From the NCBI GenBank assembly GCA_963969365.1, contig OZ017748.1:1612001-1676000 (forward strand): a DNA stretch of 64,000 nt. Direction: 5' to 3'. The position numbers and the translations under genes were made by a program. The notes beneath the pieces were generated by a model. The model worked only from the letters and a program-made list of their open reading frames with translations, made no database searches and was not told where the DNA came from. This stretch comes from Asterochloris sp. CNOR1. Lineage: Eukaryota > Chlorophyta > Trebouxiophyceae > Trebouxiales > Trebouxiaceae. Below, one piece after another: positions 45,742 through 59,700 of the stretch. Each line of letters begins with the position of its first letter. The first letter of the stretch is position 1.

Positions 45742-47519
45742 GGTGACCTGCGGGGTCAGAAAATGCCGGCTCAGTGCGCCACACAATTTCAAAGTTGCCT
45801 CGACAGAGCGGTGTATACAGTGCTCAAGAGGCTGCCTGCCGGCTGGATGCAATCCCAACAAGGAGGGCGCTGGCATGCACCAACGTCAGCTGCCTGGCTG
45901 CCGATGCCCCTGCGGCACTCCTGGAGAGACCACACAAGTGCAGACATCCACCACACGGCAAGGCATTTCCTGGGCAATACTGCAGGCGCCAGCTCGTTGT
46001 GCCGCACCTGTTGAGACCTGGCGAATGTGGGGGGTGATGAGACCAGAGGATGCTCCGGAAAGTTAAGATGCGAAACGGAGGTGTTTATGAGGGACGTGGC
46101 GTGTTTTCAGTTTTTATATAACCCATCTGACACTTGCTGCCAAGAAGCTGCCATTGCTGGAATGAGCACCCTGGGGAGCTGCAAGAGCTTGCGGCAGCTG
46201 TGTTCAGGTCCTTTGAAAACTGTTCTGGTGGACACATAGGGGCCCCAACATGGCAATGCTGCAGCATGGCATTAGACACCCATCTCTCAGAGACCAGTGG
46301 AGTTTTGTTGTAGCTTCCAGTCCTGCTCTGGGTGCCCCAGCAACGCATGCAAACCTGTCTCATGACTGTGTTGTCTTGGACGCAGTGAGCTTGCTGCCAG
46401 ACGGAGAACCTGGGAGCCCAGGGGGAGGGGGAGGAGCATGCATACATGACGGCTCAGCTTTACACAGCGCTCAGGCCAGTCTTATTAGCATTGCTGCAAG
46501 AGCGGCCTGAAGCTCCATGCGACCCTCTCTCAGGCAGTAGGCAGCACCTCCACACCACCAGGAAATGCAGTCTAAAGTTGGGGCACAACCCATGAATTGA
46601 ACAGGTCTGCTGCTGCATGATCATGGGCTACAACTCATGCCAACTTGCAAATTGGTGTAAGCCCCTTCTAGGAGGCAGCTGATGGCTCCCGGGGCTTACT
46701 GGACCACCCTTCTGCCAGAGGTCGCGATTCATGCTCCGGTCACCCAGCCTGTGGGAGATGAGGCTCACCAGACTATCAATGCACCTTCAGTTGCAACACA
46801 GTGCAGCCTTGTCTGATTTGCATGGTTCAGGGTGCTGTAATTCAGCAGTGCACGGGGTATAGGCAGGCTCTGGCTGAACGTGAAGCCTCTGCCTGCTGTA
46901 TAGGCTGGTCACAACACATTGAGCTGATGAGGTGCTGAGCAGGCTAGCAGGTCGGTGCATATCAGATACTCAAAATATCTTAGCATTTCTCTAAATCAGA
47001 GCACCAGTGGATTTGACTGAAGCAGTGAGCACCACCAGTGCCCATAGCCGTCAGGATCAACGCAGCGTTGAAGAAGGGGACTTGTAATCCCAGAGAGCGT
47101 CCACTGCGCTGCGTCGGGCAGCCCTTCAGAGTGTTCTGCGCTGGACCGCCAGAGGTAAGCAGGCAGGGAGCTGGGATGCACCTGGATGGGCGGGAGGCGC
47201 TGCTTCCAATAAAGCGCAGGCAGCTCCCGTGGTAGCCCAATGGTTCATCCGCCCTGCTTCGGCATCCTGAAGCCACCGCAACGGTCGGCAAGCGGCTGCC
47301 CAGCGGTTCAATGAAAGTGCAAGTGCCAACCATGCACCCCAAGGGCTCCCTGGCTTTGACCTGCTGGGCGCCTGTCAGCCCAGATACATGTAAAGGCAGC
47401 TGCTCAAGTCACAAAATGGACTAGGTGTGGGCTTGAGAATGTTCCTTGCCGCATTGCTTCCATGCACTGTGCCCCAATTGTTATCATACCTCTGGCCTGC
47501 AGAGAGTTGTTGAGTTGAG
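45742..47519. other. Intergenic region before the MYB gene
   Basis: About 1.8 kb between the start of the small minus-strand gene and the MYB start. It may hold 5' untranslated exons of both, since the two genes diverge. A block at 47080-47300 is GC-rich with several short inverted repeats, but it does not match tRNA, SRP, RNase P or U-snRNA landmarks that I could test by eye. No protein-coding exon is supported. Confidence 0.4.
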
Positions 47520-50250
47520 ATGGTGCGAAAGCAGTATACCATCAGCAAGGCGCGTGAGAAGTGGACGTCAGAGGAGCATGCTCGCTTTCTGGAGGCCATT
47601 GCTCGCTACAACCGTGACTGGAGGAAGATAGTGGATTTCATAAAAACCAGGACAGTTGCCCAGGTATGCTCCAGCTTGTGGGCACAGATCCCTGGGCAAA
47701 GTGCAGCAGGTCAGGCTGCCCGTGCCCACAGTGTGCCACATCACCCCCCTGGCTTCTGCCAGATTGGGCTGGTGTGGGCTGCAGCAGCCTGCAGGAATAC
47801 ATCAGTAGGCAGGCGACATTAGCCTGGCCCAGGGGCCACTTCATGCAGGTGTATGAGGGCACGCTTGGCTCTCAAAAGATCATGCCCTGACTGGCAAAGC
47901 AGGCTGTCGTGATGCAATGCACCGCCTGCATCCAGCAGGAATGCGTGAAGCACGCGCGCCTCAATCTTCAGGTCTGGGGCAAACGCCAGGGTACCAGGGG
48001 GGGGGCCGTTCTCAGCCAATACCAGCCCACCCCCTGCAGGTGCGCAGCCATGCGCAGAAGCACTTTCTGAAACTGGAGAAGGAGGGCAAGGGGGATGAGG
48101 TACCTCCTGCAAGGCCTAAAAGGCGCTCGGCCCGCTCTGGCTCAGCGCAAGGCCCCTCCAAAGCTGCCAGGACGAATGCTGGCAGGAGGCAGGACATTTC
48201 TGGCAACAGCACCAGCTGCAAATCTGGCAGCAAGTCCACCTCGGTGCAGCTCAGCACGGAAGAAGGTTAGTTGGGCTGTGGGCACGTCAGGCTGTTGGGG
48301 TGTGTGAGCTTTGCTCCAAGGTCTACTGGGAGTTTTGGCAAAGGTTGTACATTGGCAGTTGCTTGCTTGAATGCCTCTGTCTGAGACAATTGGGTTCACA
48401 GCACGCAGTTGAGCTGCCATGCCCCCTGTTCAGGCGCTGCTCTGACGCTGCAGGTGGCGAGAGCAATGCTGGAACTAGCATTGGGCCAGAGAACTCAGCG
48501 CTGTCCGGCAGCGGGCACGAAACCTTCACAGGGGATGCCGGGGGCTTCAGCGGGCAGGCTGGGCATGACAGCGCCGACACTGAGGCAGTCTTGGTGCGTG
48601 CCCACCGGCTCCTGAAGAAGCGTGCTTGCATAGGGGTGGGCTGCATCAAAGGGGCTTTGCTGGATCCCGGCTACACATTCTCCACTGGTCACAACTTTGA
48701 TGCGCCTCTCGTCTGCAGCCAGACCTGGAAGCTAATGGTACATTTTGTGCTCGCTCTGGTCCCCTCGCTGCACCTCGATGTGCACCTTCTTGGTCCCCAT
48801 GGAGACCTGTTGCTGCACCTTGTGCATTGGACTCCTCTCTGGCCAGGCAGATGTGCTCTGCTGCCTGCAGAGCACCACTGCTCATGTCCTGCATGTGTCT
48901 GCAGGGACCTATGACCACTGCCAGCATCATTGCAGACGATCCCCTCCCAGCTGGGCATGAGCCCGTCTCACAGCAGCCCAAGAGCGCCTTCCTGCCCTTT
49001 GATGTCAAGCAGATGGGGCCTGACCAGCGGTGGGCTGTGTGTACTGCGTATTGCTGCTGTGCTGCCATTGTGGGTGCCTGGTCTGCCATACAGTACGGTC
49101 GGCTCTTAGGTGTCTGTGGTGTCACTGCTGTGAGCAGACAGTGGTCTGCCTGGATGATGGCTGCTGGCACTGGCGCCAATGACCTGCTCACCTTTCATGC
49201 TTGCCTCCTTGATACCTGCTGCAGTGCTGACTTGTTAGTTGCGTGGGAGTTGCTACAGCATCTGACACTCGCTTGTCTCTGCTGTAGGCTTCAGCTGCTT
49301 GGGATGATGCAGCAGCTCACCAATGTGCCCCAGGCCTCAGACCTGGGGCTGCATGTCAGGGAGCGGTCCTCTTCTGCTCTGGAGGCAGCTGCCGAGGACC
49401 GCCTGTTGGAGCAGCAGAAGCAGCAGCACCAGATGCTGCTGCACTGGCACCAGCAGCAGCAGCGTCAGGCCCAGTGGCAGCAGCGCCACCTGCAGCAGCA
49501 GGAGCAGCAGTGGCAGGGGTGGCAGGCAGCGCAGCAGGCCATGCTGGGCATGACCCCCATGGGTCACGCACCTGCCATGGGCGCTCAGATGGGGGTGCCC
49601 AACCCCCTGCAGGCAGCCGGCCTGCCCTATGCAGGTCCCCTCGGGATCAACTGGGCCTTTGACATCCCTATGGGGCCAATGGGCATGGCGCCGGCGCCTC
49701 AGGGCGGCAGCTTGCAGCTCCCAGAGGACATCAAGCCGCCCTCTGTGCTGTCTGGCAATGGTGAGGCCTTGTTCAAGGCTGCTGGAGTTGCATTCTGGGT
49801 CATTGCTATGTCAAGGTGGCCAGCGGCCTGAGTTTATCAAGCTGCCCTAGGTGCTCCATGGCAGTGGTGAGGCCTCACCTCACGGCGGCCCAAAATGCAT
49901 GCTTCCCACCAGCAGGGCATTCTGCAGGGCTTATCACTGCCTCAGCATGGCTGACAGCCTGCAGCCGCTTAAGGTCATCAAGCTGCCACATCTGCGTTGT
50001 GAGGTTGAACATGCCTGTGGCAGCCCCTAAACAGCCAGATGTGGCTCTTGGCCACGCCTGGCTGCTGCCAACCTCTCGCTTTCTCTGCTGCTGTTTGGCT
50101 GCTGACTCCAGTGCTGCTGGTGCAGACATTGGGGAATTTGCTAAGATGGGCGGTGGGGAGGGGCTTTTCTCTGGAGGCGATGCTGATTCAGGCTCAGGCT
50201 TTCTGTCTGAGGATCTTGGCGCAGCTGCAGCAACTCTCCTGAACCTTTGA
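47520..50250 (+). CDS. REVEILLE/LHY-like single-MYB transcription factor
   Basis: SHAQK[YF]F-class MYB-related factors bind evening-element-like DNA and act in the plant clock. Six phase-consistent exons give 410 residues: 47520-47663, 48040-48265, 48454-48593, 48905-49029, 49288-49760 and 50126-50250. The MYB repeat starts at residue 11: REKWTSEEHARFLEAI, RDWRKIVDFIKTRTVAQ and VRSHAQKHFLKLEKEG, with the SHAQKHF signature beginning exon 2, as in RVE8/RVE6-like proteins. A basic region (PKRRSARSGS) follows. Exon 5 holds a Gln-rich stretch of about 45 residues encoded mainly by CAG (49390-49530), then Met/Gly/Pro-rich sequence. The C-terminus is acidic and Gly-rich (EFAKMGGGEG...), ending in ATLLNL. 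The start ATG is directly preceded by a short leader. Whether this is a clock component or a stress regulator cannot be told from sequence. Confidence 0.9.
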
Positions 50251-50564
50251 GAGTCGCCAGCCGGCGCGAAGTAACACTGCTGAAGAGCGCAGCACTCTCG
50301 ACAGGTCCTATACATAGCGTTCTGGTTGTGAGCAACACCTCATGTACGATCAACAACTGTGCAATTTCAGGCCACTTAGGTTCCGACTGCGCCTCAGGCT
50401 GCTTCTGCCTCATTTCTGTTACACCAATTTTCCCAGCAAACTCCTACACTTGCTGGCCTGGAACTGCGCTCTAGATACAGATACTTTAACACAGTGCCGA
50501 CATTGGATCAGGGCCTTGTCATCCTACTGGTCTCTGTCATGAATTGCTACTGCTTTGCAACGCA

Positions 50565-53404
<2,840 letters not shown>

Positions 53405-53714
53405 CTGCAGCACCGCCTGCAGGCGGGCAAGCAAGCAGACTGAGGCTATGTTCGTGATGGTAGCAACAAGCCTCTGCAGAGGCTGACTTCTGCGGCAAGA
53501 GCTGGAACCGGCTGGCTTGACATGGCTCAGATATCCTTTGAGCCCTGGTCGGGCTTGAGGGTGAACAGTTCGGTGTCGCATAGGCTGCACTTGCAGTGTT
53601 TCGACATGGCCTGATTGATGCAAACTGCAGCCAAGAATGGATGTTACGTTCCTCCCATTTCTCCCTAATAATGAAACAAGTCTTGCCAAGATCCCCCCCA
53701 GCACAGGTTAGCCA
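53405..53714. promoter_or_regulatory. Divergent promoter region of DHS and MIP2/NBAS
   Basis: About 310 nt separate the first supported DHS exon from the first MIP2/NBAS coding exon on the other strand. It must contain the missing DHS first exon and both start sites. A minus-strand frame stays open through it, which may be partly coding. No TATA box is obvious. Confidence 0.4.
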
Positions 53715-56700
53715 ATGCAATGGCTGCAGTTACCGTCTGCTTCTTCAGCCATTCCTACACCAGCTGAGTGTAGATCTGATCGCACTGACCATGTGAAGTT
53801 GAGCTTGCAACTAGCCCAGTGTGCTGGAACGAGCTGGGCCCTGCCTGCAGCTGGAGCATGCTTGTCACCTGATGGCCAGTGTGCGGCCTGCTGGCAGGCG
53901 CAGAGCTGTAGCCTCAGCCTCCTTGAGGCTGACAGCAAGCAGGAGGCGGCAGTGACGCTGTCTCCTGCAGCCGGCAAGAGTGCAAACGGCAAGGCTGGCC
54001 CAGCAAAGCCAGCTGACGTCCTTACCCTGGGAGCATGGAATGCCGACTCCAGCACTCTTGCTGTAGCAACTGCGGGGGGAGGCATCTATCTTGTATCTCG
54101 CAGGTGGGAGCTTCTGTCCTGCGGTCCAGCTCGACGACATCAACTTGGCTATATAGAGTGTCCTGTACTTCTGCCAAGCGGGCAAGCGCAGCTCTGCACA
54201 GCCTTTGCCCCAGCAGATGACCAGTCCCCAGAGCGATGCGCACTGCAGGGGCGGTCAGGTGCTTCAAGATTGGCCATCCAAGCTGAGCAAGTGGGCCCGG
54301 GATGGCTTGATGGGGCTGGCATTCACGGACCACGGGGCCCTCCTGGTGCTGAATGGCATCGGCGACGTGTGGATGCTTCCCCTGGAGCAAGGCGCCCCCA
54401 GCCAGCCACAGAAGCCTCTGCTGAGCGTGAAGGTGGTTGCAGGCTGCCCAGCACTGCCTTGAGAACCCTACAGAGGCAGTGATGCTGTTCTGGGCGGGGA
54501 GCAGGTTGGCAGTCGAGGAGCAGGCTTGACAATCAAGCAGGAGGTGTGGCAGGTGCTGAAGGTCCCTGCAATGTGCCAATGCGAGGCCTCTGCTGAACGG
54601 GAAGGTGGGGCCAGGCCCTCCTGCAGCCCTGGCACCACCTTGCTGTCTCGGGAGCCTCTGCTGAGCTTGCCATCAAATGCAGGCTCTTCTGCAGCCCTGC
54701 TCACCAGCTTGCCTGTCTGTGAGTGTTGCACTGAAATGTCTGATGCTGAATGTGACAGCGCCTGCTCATGCAGCAAGCTAAGCTGGGCAGCAGATGCTGA
54801 GAGAGTGACCTGAGCTGGCGCGCCACTGCGGTTCCTACATCACACAGAGCAGGACAGCAGATCCCTTCAAGGAGCCCCTGCTGAAATGCAGGAGTGCCAC
54901 ACACGAATTACTGGCATGGCATTCCTCCCCCAGCCTTCCCTGCTGGTCGTTGTGGGCGAGCAGAGTGGCCTAGAGGAGGCTCCCACTGCGGACCAGCTGG
55001 ATGCAAAGCTGACGCTGTCTGTGCATAATCTGGGTGACCCTGCCCACGCGGAGCTGACCGTGCTGAAAGGGGACGGCCGGGCAAGTGCTTGCACCCTGTA
55101 GTGTGCAGGCCGTGTCCCCACCAGCGGCACATTCTTGCTGTGCATTCAACGTGGGCCCTACGCTGCCCATGTGTCTTTTCCTGGGCTGAAGTCCACATAG
55201 AGGTGGACATGCCGATCGGGGACTGCCAGGCAATGCCTGCGGGTTAGAGCGTGCAGGCCTCAGCAGCAGCATGTATGTCACCTGCCGCGTGAGCGCTGCT
55301 GTGGTCCTCTCAGACTGGGGATCTGTCCGGGGTTTGGCTTGCTGTGCATGATGCTGTCCCCTAGATGGGTAAGAGCGGCTGCATTTGAGACACACCCAGG
55401 AGCAGCAGGTCTTTGAGGGTGTGCCACTCTACACTGCAGGTGCGCTCTGTGTCTGGCAGAAAGCATCAAGCATCACGCAAATGGGCCGTTGCCACTTCAG
55501 AGGAGTGCATTGCAGTGACTGTGGAGGGTGGCCCGCTGCTGCTGTACGACTTTGAGGTGGGCAGTCAGCCCAATGAAGTTACAGTCCTGCTGTTTGCTGC
55601 CGATGTATGGCTTTCGGGTGGGCCCGCGGTCCCTTATGAATCGCTGTCAAGCCGGCTTTCTGCTGATCAGCGGCTGTTTAGGTGGGCTTGCAACCCCACT
55701 GAAGCTGTTTGGACCCTGCCCAGCAGCAGCAGGGATCCAGCAGCACCTCAAGGGGAGTTCCAACACATGCTTGAATGGCTTGTGGCCTCAATGCTGTTGA
55801 GGGAGCCTGCTACCCTTGGAGAGAGCATTACGTGTGGCAGGTAGAGTGCACTGCACGTGGCCAAGGCTGATCACCTTCATCGCTTCAGAGCAGCAGCAGC
55901 GGCGAGAAGGGGCTGCGCAGGCTGGAGCCCCCAGACATAAAAGAGGCACAGCAGAACATTGACAAGTTGAGGAGCAATGGCTGCCTCGTCCGGTGGAACG
56001 TCAATATGCTGGCGCTGCTGACACTTGATGGCCAGCTGAAGCTGGTGGACATGTCGACACTGGTAGTGACAGATGCCCCGGACGAGCTGCAGAGCCTGCA
56101 TGGTGAGCCTGTGCGCTGCAGCTTGCTGTGCCACGCGAGCTGCAGTGCCTCAAGGCAGACCTGCAGGAAGCATCAGCTGCTTTTAATGCATGGTCGCTCT
56201 GTCATCCTCTCCACACAGAGATGTCCAGACCACTTGCAGTGCCTGCACAATGAAAATGCTACCAGGTGTATGTGGACTGCAGCGCCCTTTCCCCATCTGC
56301 TATCTGCGCTTGCTTGGGTTGTCCACCTCAAATCGCAGCCTTTTCAAGCTGGTCAATACGCTCCTCTGTGCTGCGACTGTATGAGTCGTCAAGAAAGCTT
56401 GACTAGCCAGCACATGTGCAATCATTGGTCTTGTATGCCTGCAGGCATCGCCCTGGGCAGCGGGGCCGGCCCTGACAGCTCAACTTCTGGCAGCCTGCTG
56501 ATGCTTGGTTGCCTGGATGAAGGTGCCCCACTGTCCAGCTATCCCAGGTGGGGTGTCTTCCACAACACTGAGTAGACCCCTGCACCTCAGCCAGTGTTGC
56601 TACCTGCAGTAGTTACAATCCAGGGCCTTGCTTTGCTGGTCAAAGTTGAGCACTCATGCAACAACAACAAAAGTCCTTTAGTTTGCGTGATGAAATGTTG

Positions 56701-59700
56701 CCTGGCACTGCCCAGCTGCTGATGGGATGTCAGCGTGTCGCTGCAGGCAGGAGCAGTCTGGCAGCCTGCTTGACATTTTGTCGCCCACTGCCACCCCACG
56801 TGACACTCGGCAGCCAGGCGCCGCAGGACGCACGCGATGGCGGCCGGCGTTGCTGACTGGGGTTGATGATGAGGCTCGCCTGCAGCAACACCTTGAGCGG
56901 CAGCAGTGGGCAGCAGCCAGAGACGTGGCAGCCAGCATGGGCAAATCCCTGGATACCATCCTGAAGTAAGTTGCCTGCTTTGACCAGGGCAGCGGGGCAC
57001 TGATTTTGTGTGGTAGTATCCTTGTGACAGCAGCTGACTGACCTCGTCCACATTATGAGTATTATTGCGCGCAAGGCACTACTGTGCCATATCATGCCCG
57101 TCTCGCGAGTTTACTGGCTGACTGCAGAGCCCAGTGGGAGGCCTCTGAGGTCACAGAGGAAAGCATTGGAGCCTGCTTGCAGCCTGCAGAGGACCGTTTC
57201 TGGGCTGCAGAGCAGGCTCTGACAAGGCTCGCCCCCACAGCCCAAACACAGGAGGCCCTGCTCCATTTTATGCTGGAGGAGTCAGCACTTCAGATGCAGA
57301 CGCTGCATGGTAATGACTGTCTTGGCTCATGAACGTCCCCATGGAGCAGTGCACCAAGCTGTCAAGCTCAGGGCAGCATGTGGGCCTGACCCGGCTCATT
57401 CATCTTGCATGTAGAGGTTTGCATTCTGGAGCTTTGCCACTCAGAGGCAGCTCTTTGACCTTGCACTCTAGCACAAGCCAAACAGTGGGAGATACCCCTC
57501 AGCATAGCATGGGTGCTTTGCATCACCCAGGCACCTCCTAGATGCAAGACTCACGTGTGAGCAGCACAGCATACCCCTAATTGGACTGCAGGTGCAGAGG
57601 ACGAGCAGTCCCAGGCAACTGCCTTCTGGTGGCTGCAGCAACGCATAAGAACGCTACGGCAGCTGGAGCGCTTGCACACACACCAGGCCCTCAGCAATGG
57701 GTGGGGTCTGTCCAGAAGTGTCTATGTACCTTGTTTAGTGTGGTTTCGCAGAGATCGTTCGACCTTGCACGTATTTCCTCAGGCTGCTGCGTTATTGCTT
57801 GTGGCTGTGTGTGTACATGCTTCCGTCCACAACAGGCTGCTTAAGTCATGTGTTCCTGCAGGTCATTTGATGCTACAGGGTACAGCGCACTCGCCAACTG
57901 TGAAGCATTTGATGCCGCAGTGGTGCTGGCGACCTCAGCTCAAACTAAGCAGCTGCAGATCCTGCTGCACCGCCATGCATATGTTGTGAGCAGCAGGATC
58001 TTGCACGTCCTGGACTGTCTGCCTGAGACCCTCGGCTCCCAGCAGGTTGCGGATCTGCTGGTCCAGGTAAGCAATCTGCACCTGCTGCTTGACCGCCTGC
58101 AAGTGGCCATTTAGCAAAGATACTCACAAGTATTGCTAGTGCTTGCCCTCAGCATGTAAGCCGCCCTCGCCTGCTGGCGCAGTGCCATTACCAGCCCCTT
58201 CAGCTTGCCATGCTGAACATGCGCTGCCACACATGTGACGCCCCGCCCACCAGCAGGAGCCTGCTGAGTGGAGTGAAACTGCATGCAGCGGTCTAAGCTC
58301 TGTGTTTCTCTGAGCTTGAGGCTCTGCCATTGCAGAGAGCATGCACAGCATCACCTACACGAAGTTTGCCACCCCCGCTCTGTGTGCAGTTCAGTCCCGA
58401 CCAGTGGCCGGAGCTGTTGAGGGAGGCTGACTGGGCAGAGATGCTTGACTACTGCGTGCTGCTAGCCCAGCAAAATTGCGAGGACCTGTGTTATGCTACA
58501 GAACCCATGGTGCAGGCTTATGCTGGCTGGTGCCCCCCCAGTCGCTTTCAGGCAAGTTAGCCGATCATCAGCTGCATGGACGCGCTATGACATCAGCAGT
58601 GCTGCACCTCAGCAGTGCCTGCTGCTGCAAGGCTGCACTGTGTCAACTTGTATCACCAGTGCTTCATGGTTGTCCATGCCTGCGTTGACATGCAGCTTGC
58701 ATCCCTTGGCGATTGCTCCCATGCTGGCAGAGACAGTGTTGCACTGTTTGTGCATGTTCATCAGCCAAGGCCTCACCGGCACATTGTGCAGGTCTTGAGG
58801 CTGTAGGCTGTCCCCAGCTGAAGCCCTGCTTGCCAGAGAACAACCCACAGCTTTGTTGGTGCTTGACACAACAAGGGGAAGTGTCTGTGTGAAGGTCTCT
58901 CCATGGCTAGCCAGGGCTGTGCAGCAGACAGACGCCCAATGTGCCTATGTGCCTCGGCCTGGCAAAACGTGCTGACATGCTTACCAGCCTGCAGGTTGCT
59001 GAGTGGTTGGTGGAGCGTGCCAAGGCTGTAGAGCAGACCACAGGCCAGCTGGGCTTGTGTGCTCGACTACTGAAGCAGGCTCTGGCCCAGGCGGAGGCAG
59101 CGGAGGGTGCTTTCGCTCCCCAGGCACAGCAGCTCACAGACAGCATCAGGGAGCTCCAGGCTGCCATGCGAGCAGGCAAGTCCTGCAGACTGCCTTGGCT
59201 GCTGCTGTGCAGACAAGCAGGCAGTTTCTGTGTACTGAGCGCTGCTGTGCGGGGCAGCTTAAGCTTGATTGCCATGATGCAGCAGCCAAAGAGGTAACTG
59301 CTGGCCACTTCACCTGCACTTTCTTTCTGCTCCTCCTGAATCGATGATGGAGTACTGCATCTGCAGATCCTCAGCACTGGCACATGTCCCTGGCTGAGTT
59401 CAGCAGCCAGGACCCCCTCAAGAAGCTGCAGGACAGCATCAGGAGCGCTCAGGGCGCTGGCATTGGGGATGCCAGCATTGCAGGTTGGTAGGCAGCTCAC
59501 AACATCTGGCACCTGCTATTGTTGAAGTCATGGGAACGTCTCAACAAGGCAGGCTGCAGCGTAATGCCAGTGGGAGCCACCACTGATGCTGTACAGTTCT
59601 GCATTGGAATTCCCATGGGCAAAGGGCAAAGCATTCAGCATGCTGGCCCGTCTAGGAGCTCAACTGTCTGCTTGGCTGTGTGCAGGTATCATCACACAGC

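Noticed and set aside
46980-47342. Minus-strand frame of 120 residues and possible structured RNA
   Set aside because: Composition is not protein-like, no homology is recognised, and no tRNA, SRP or U-snRNA landmarks could be placed.
49390-49530. Minus-strand Leu/Ala-rich frames opposite the CAG tract
   Set aside because: They are shadows of the CAG repeat (CTG on the other strand) and have no splice or start support.
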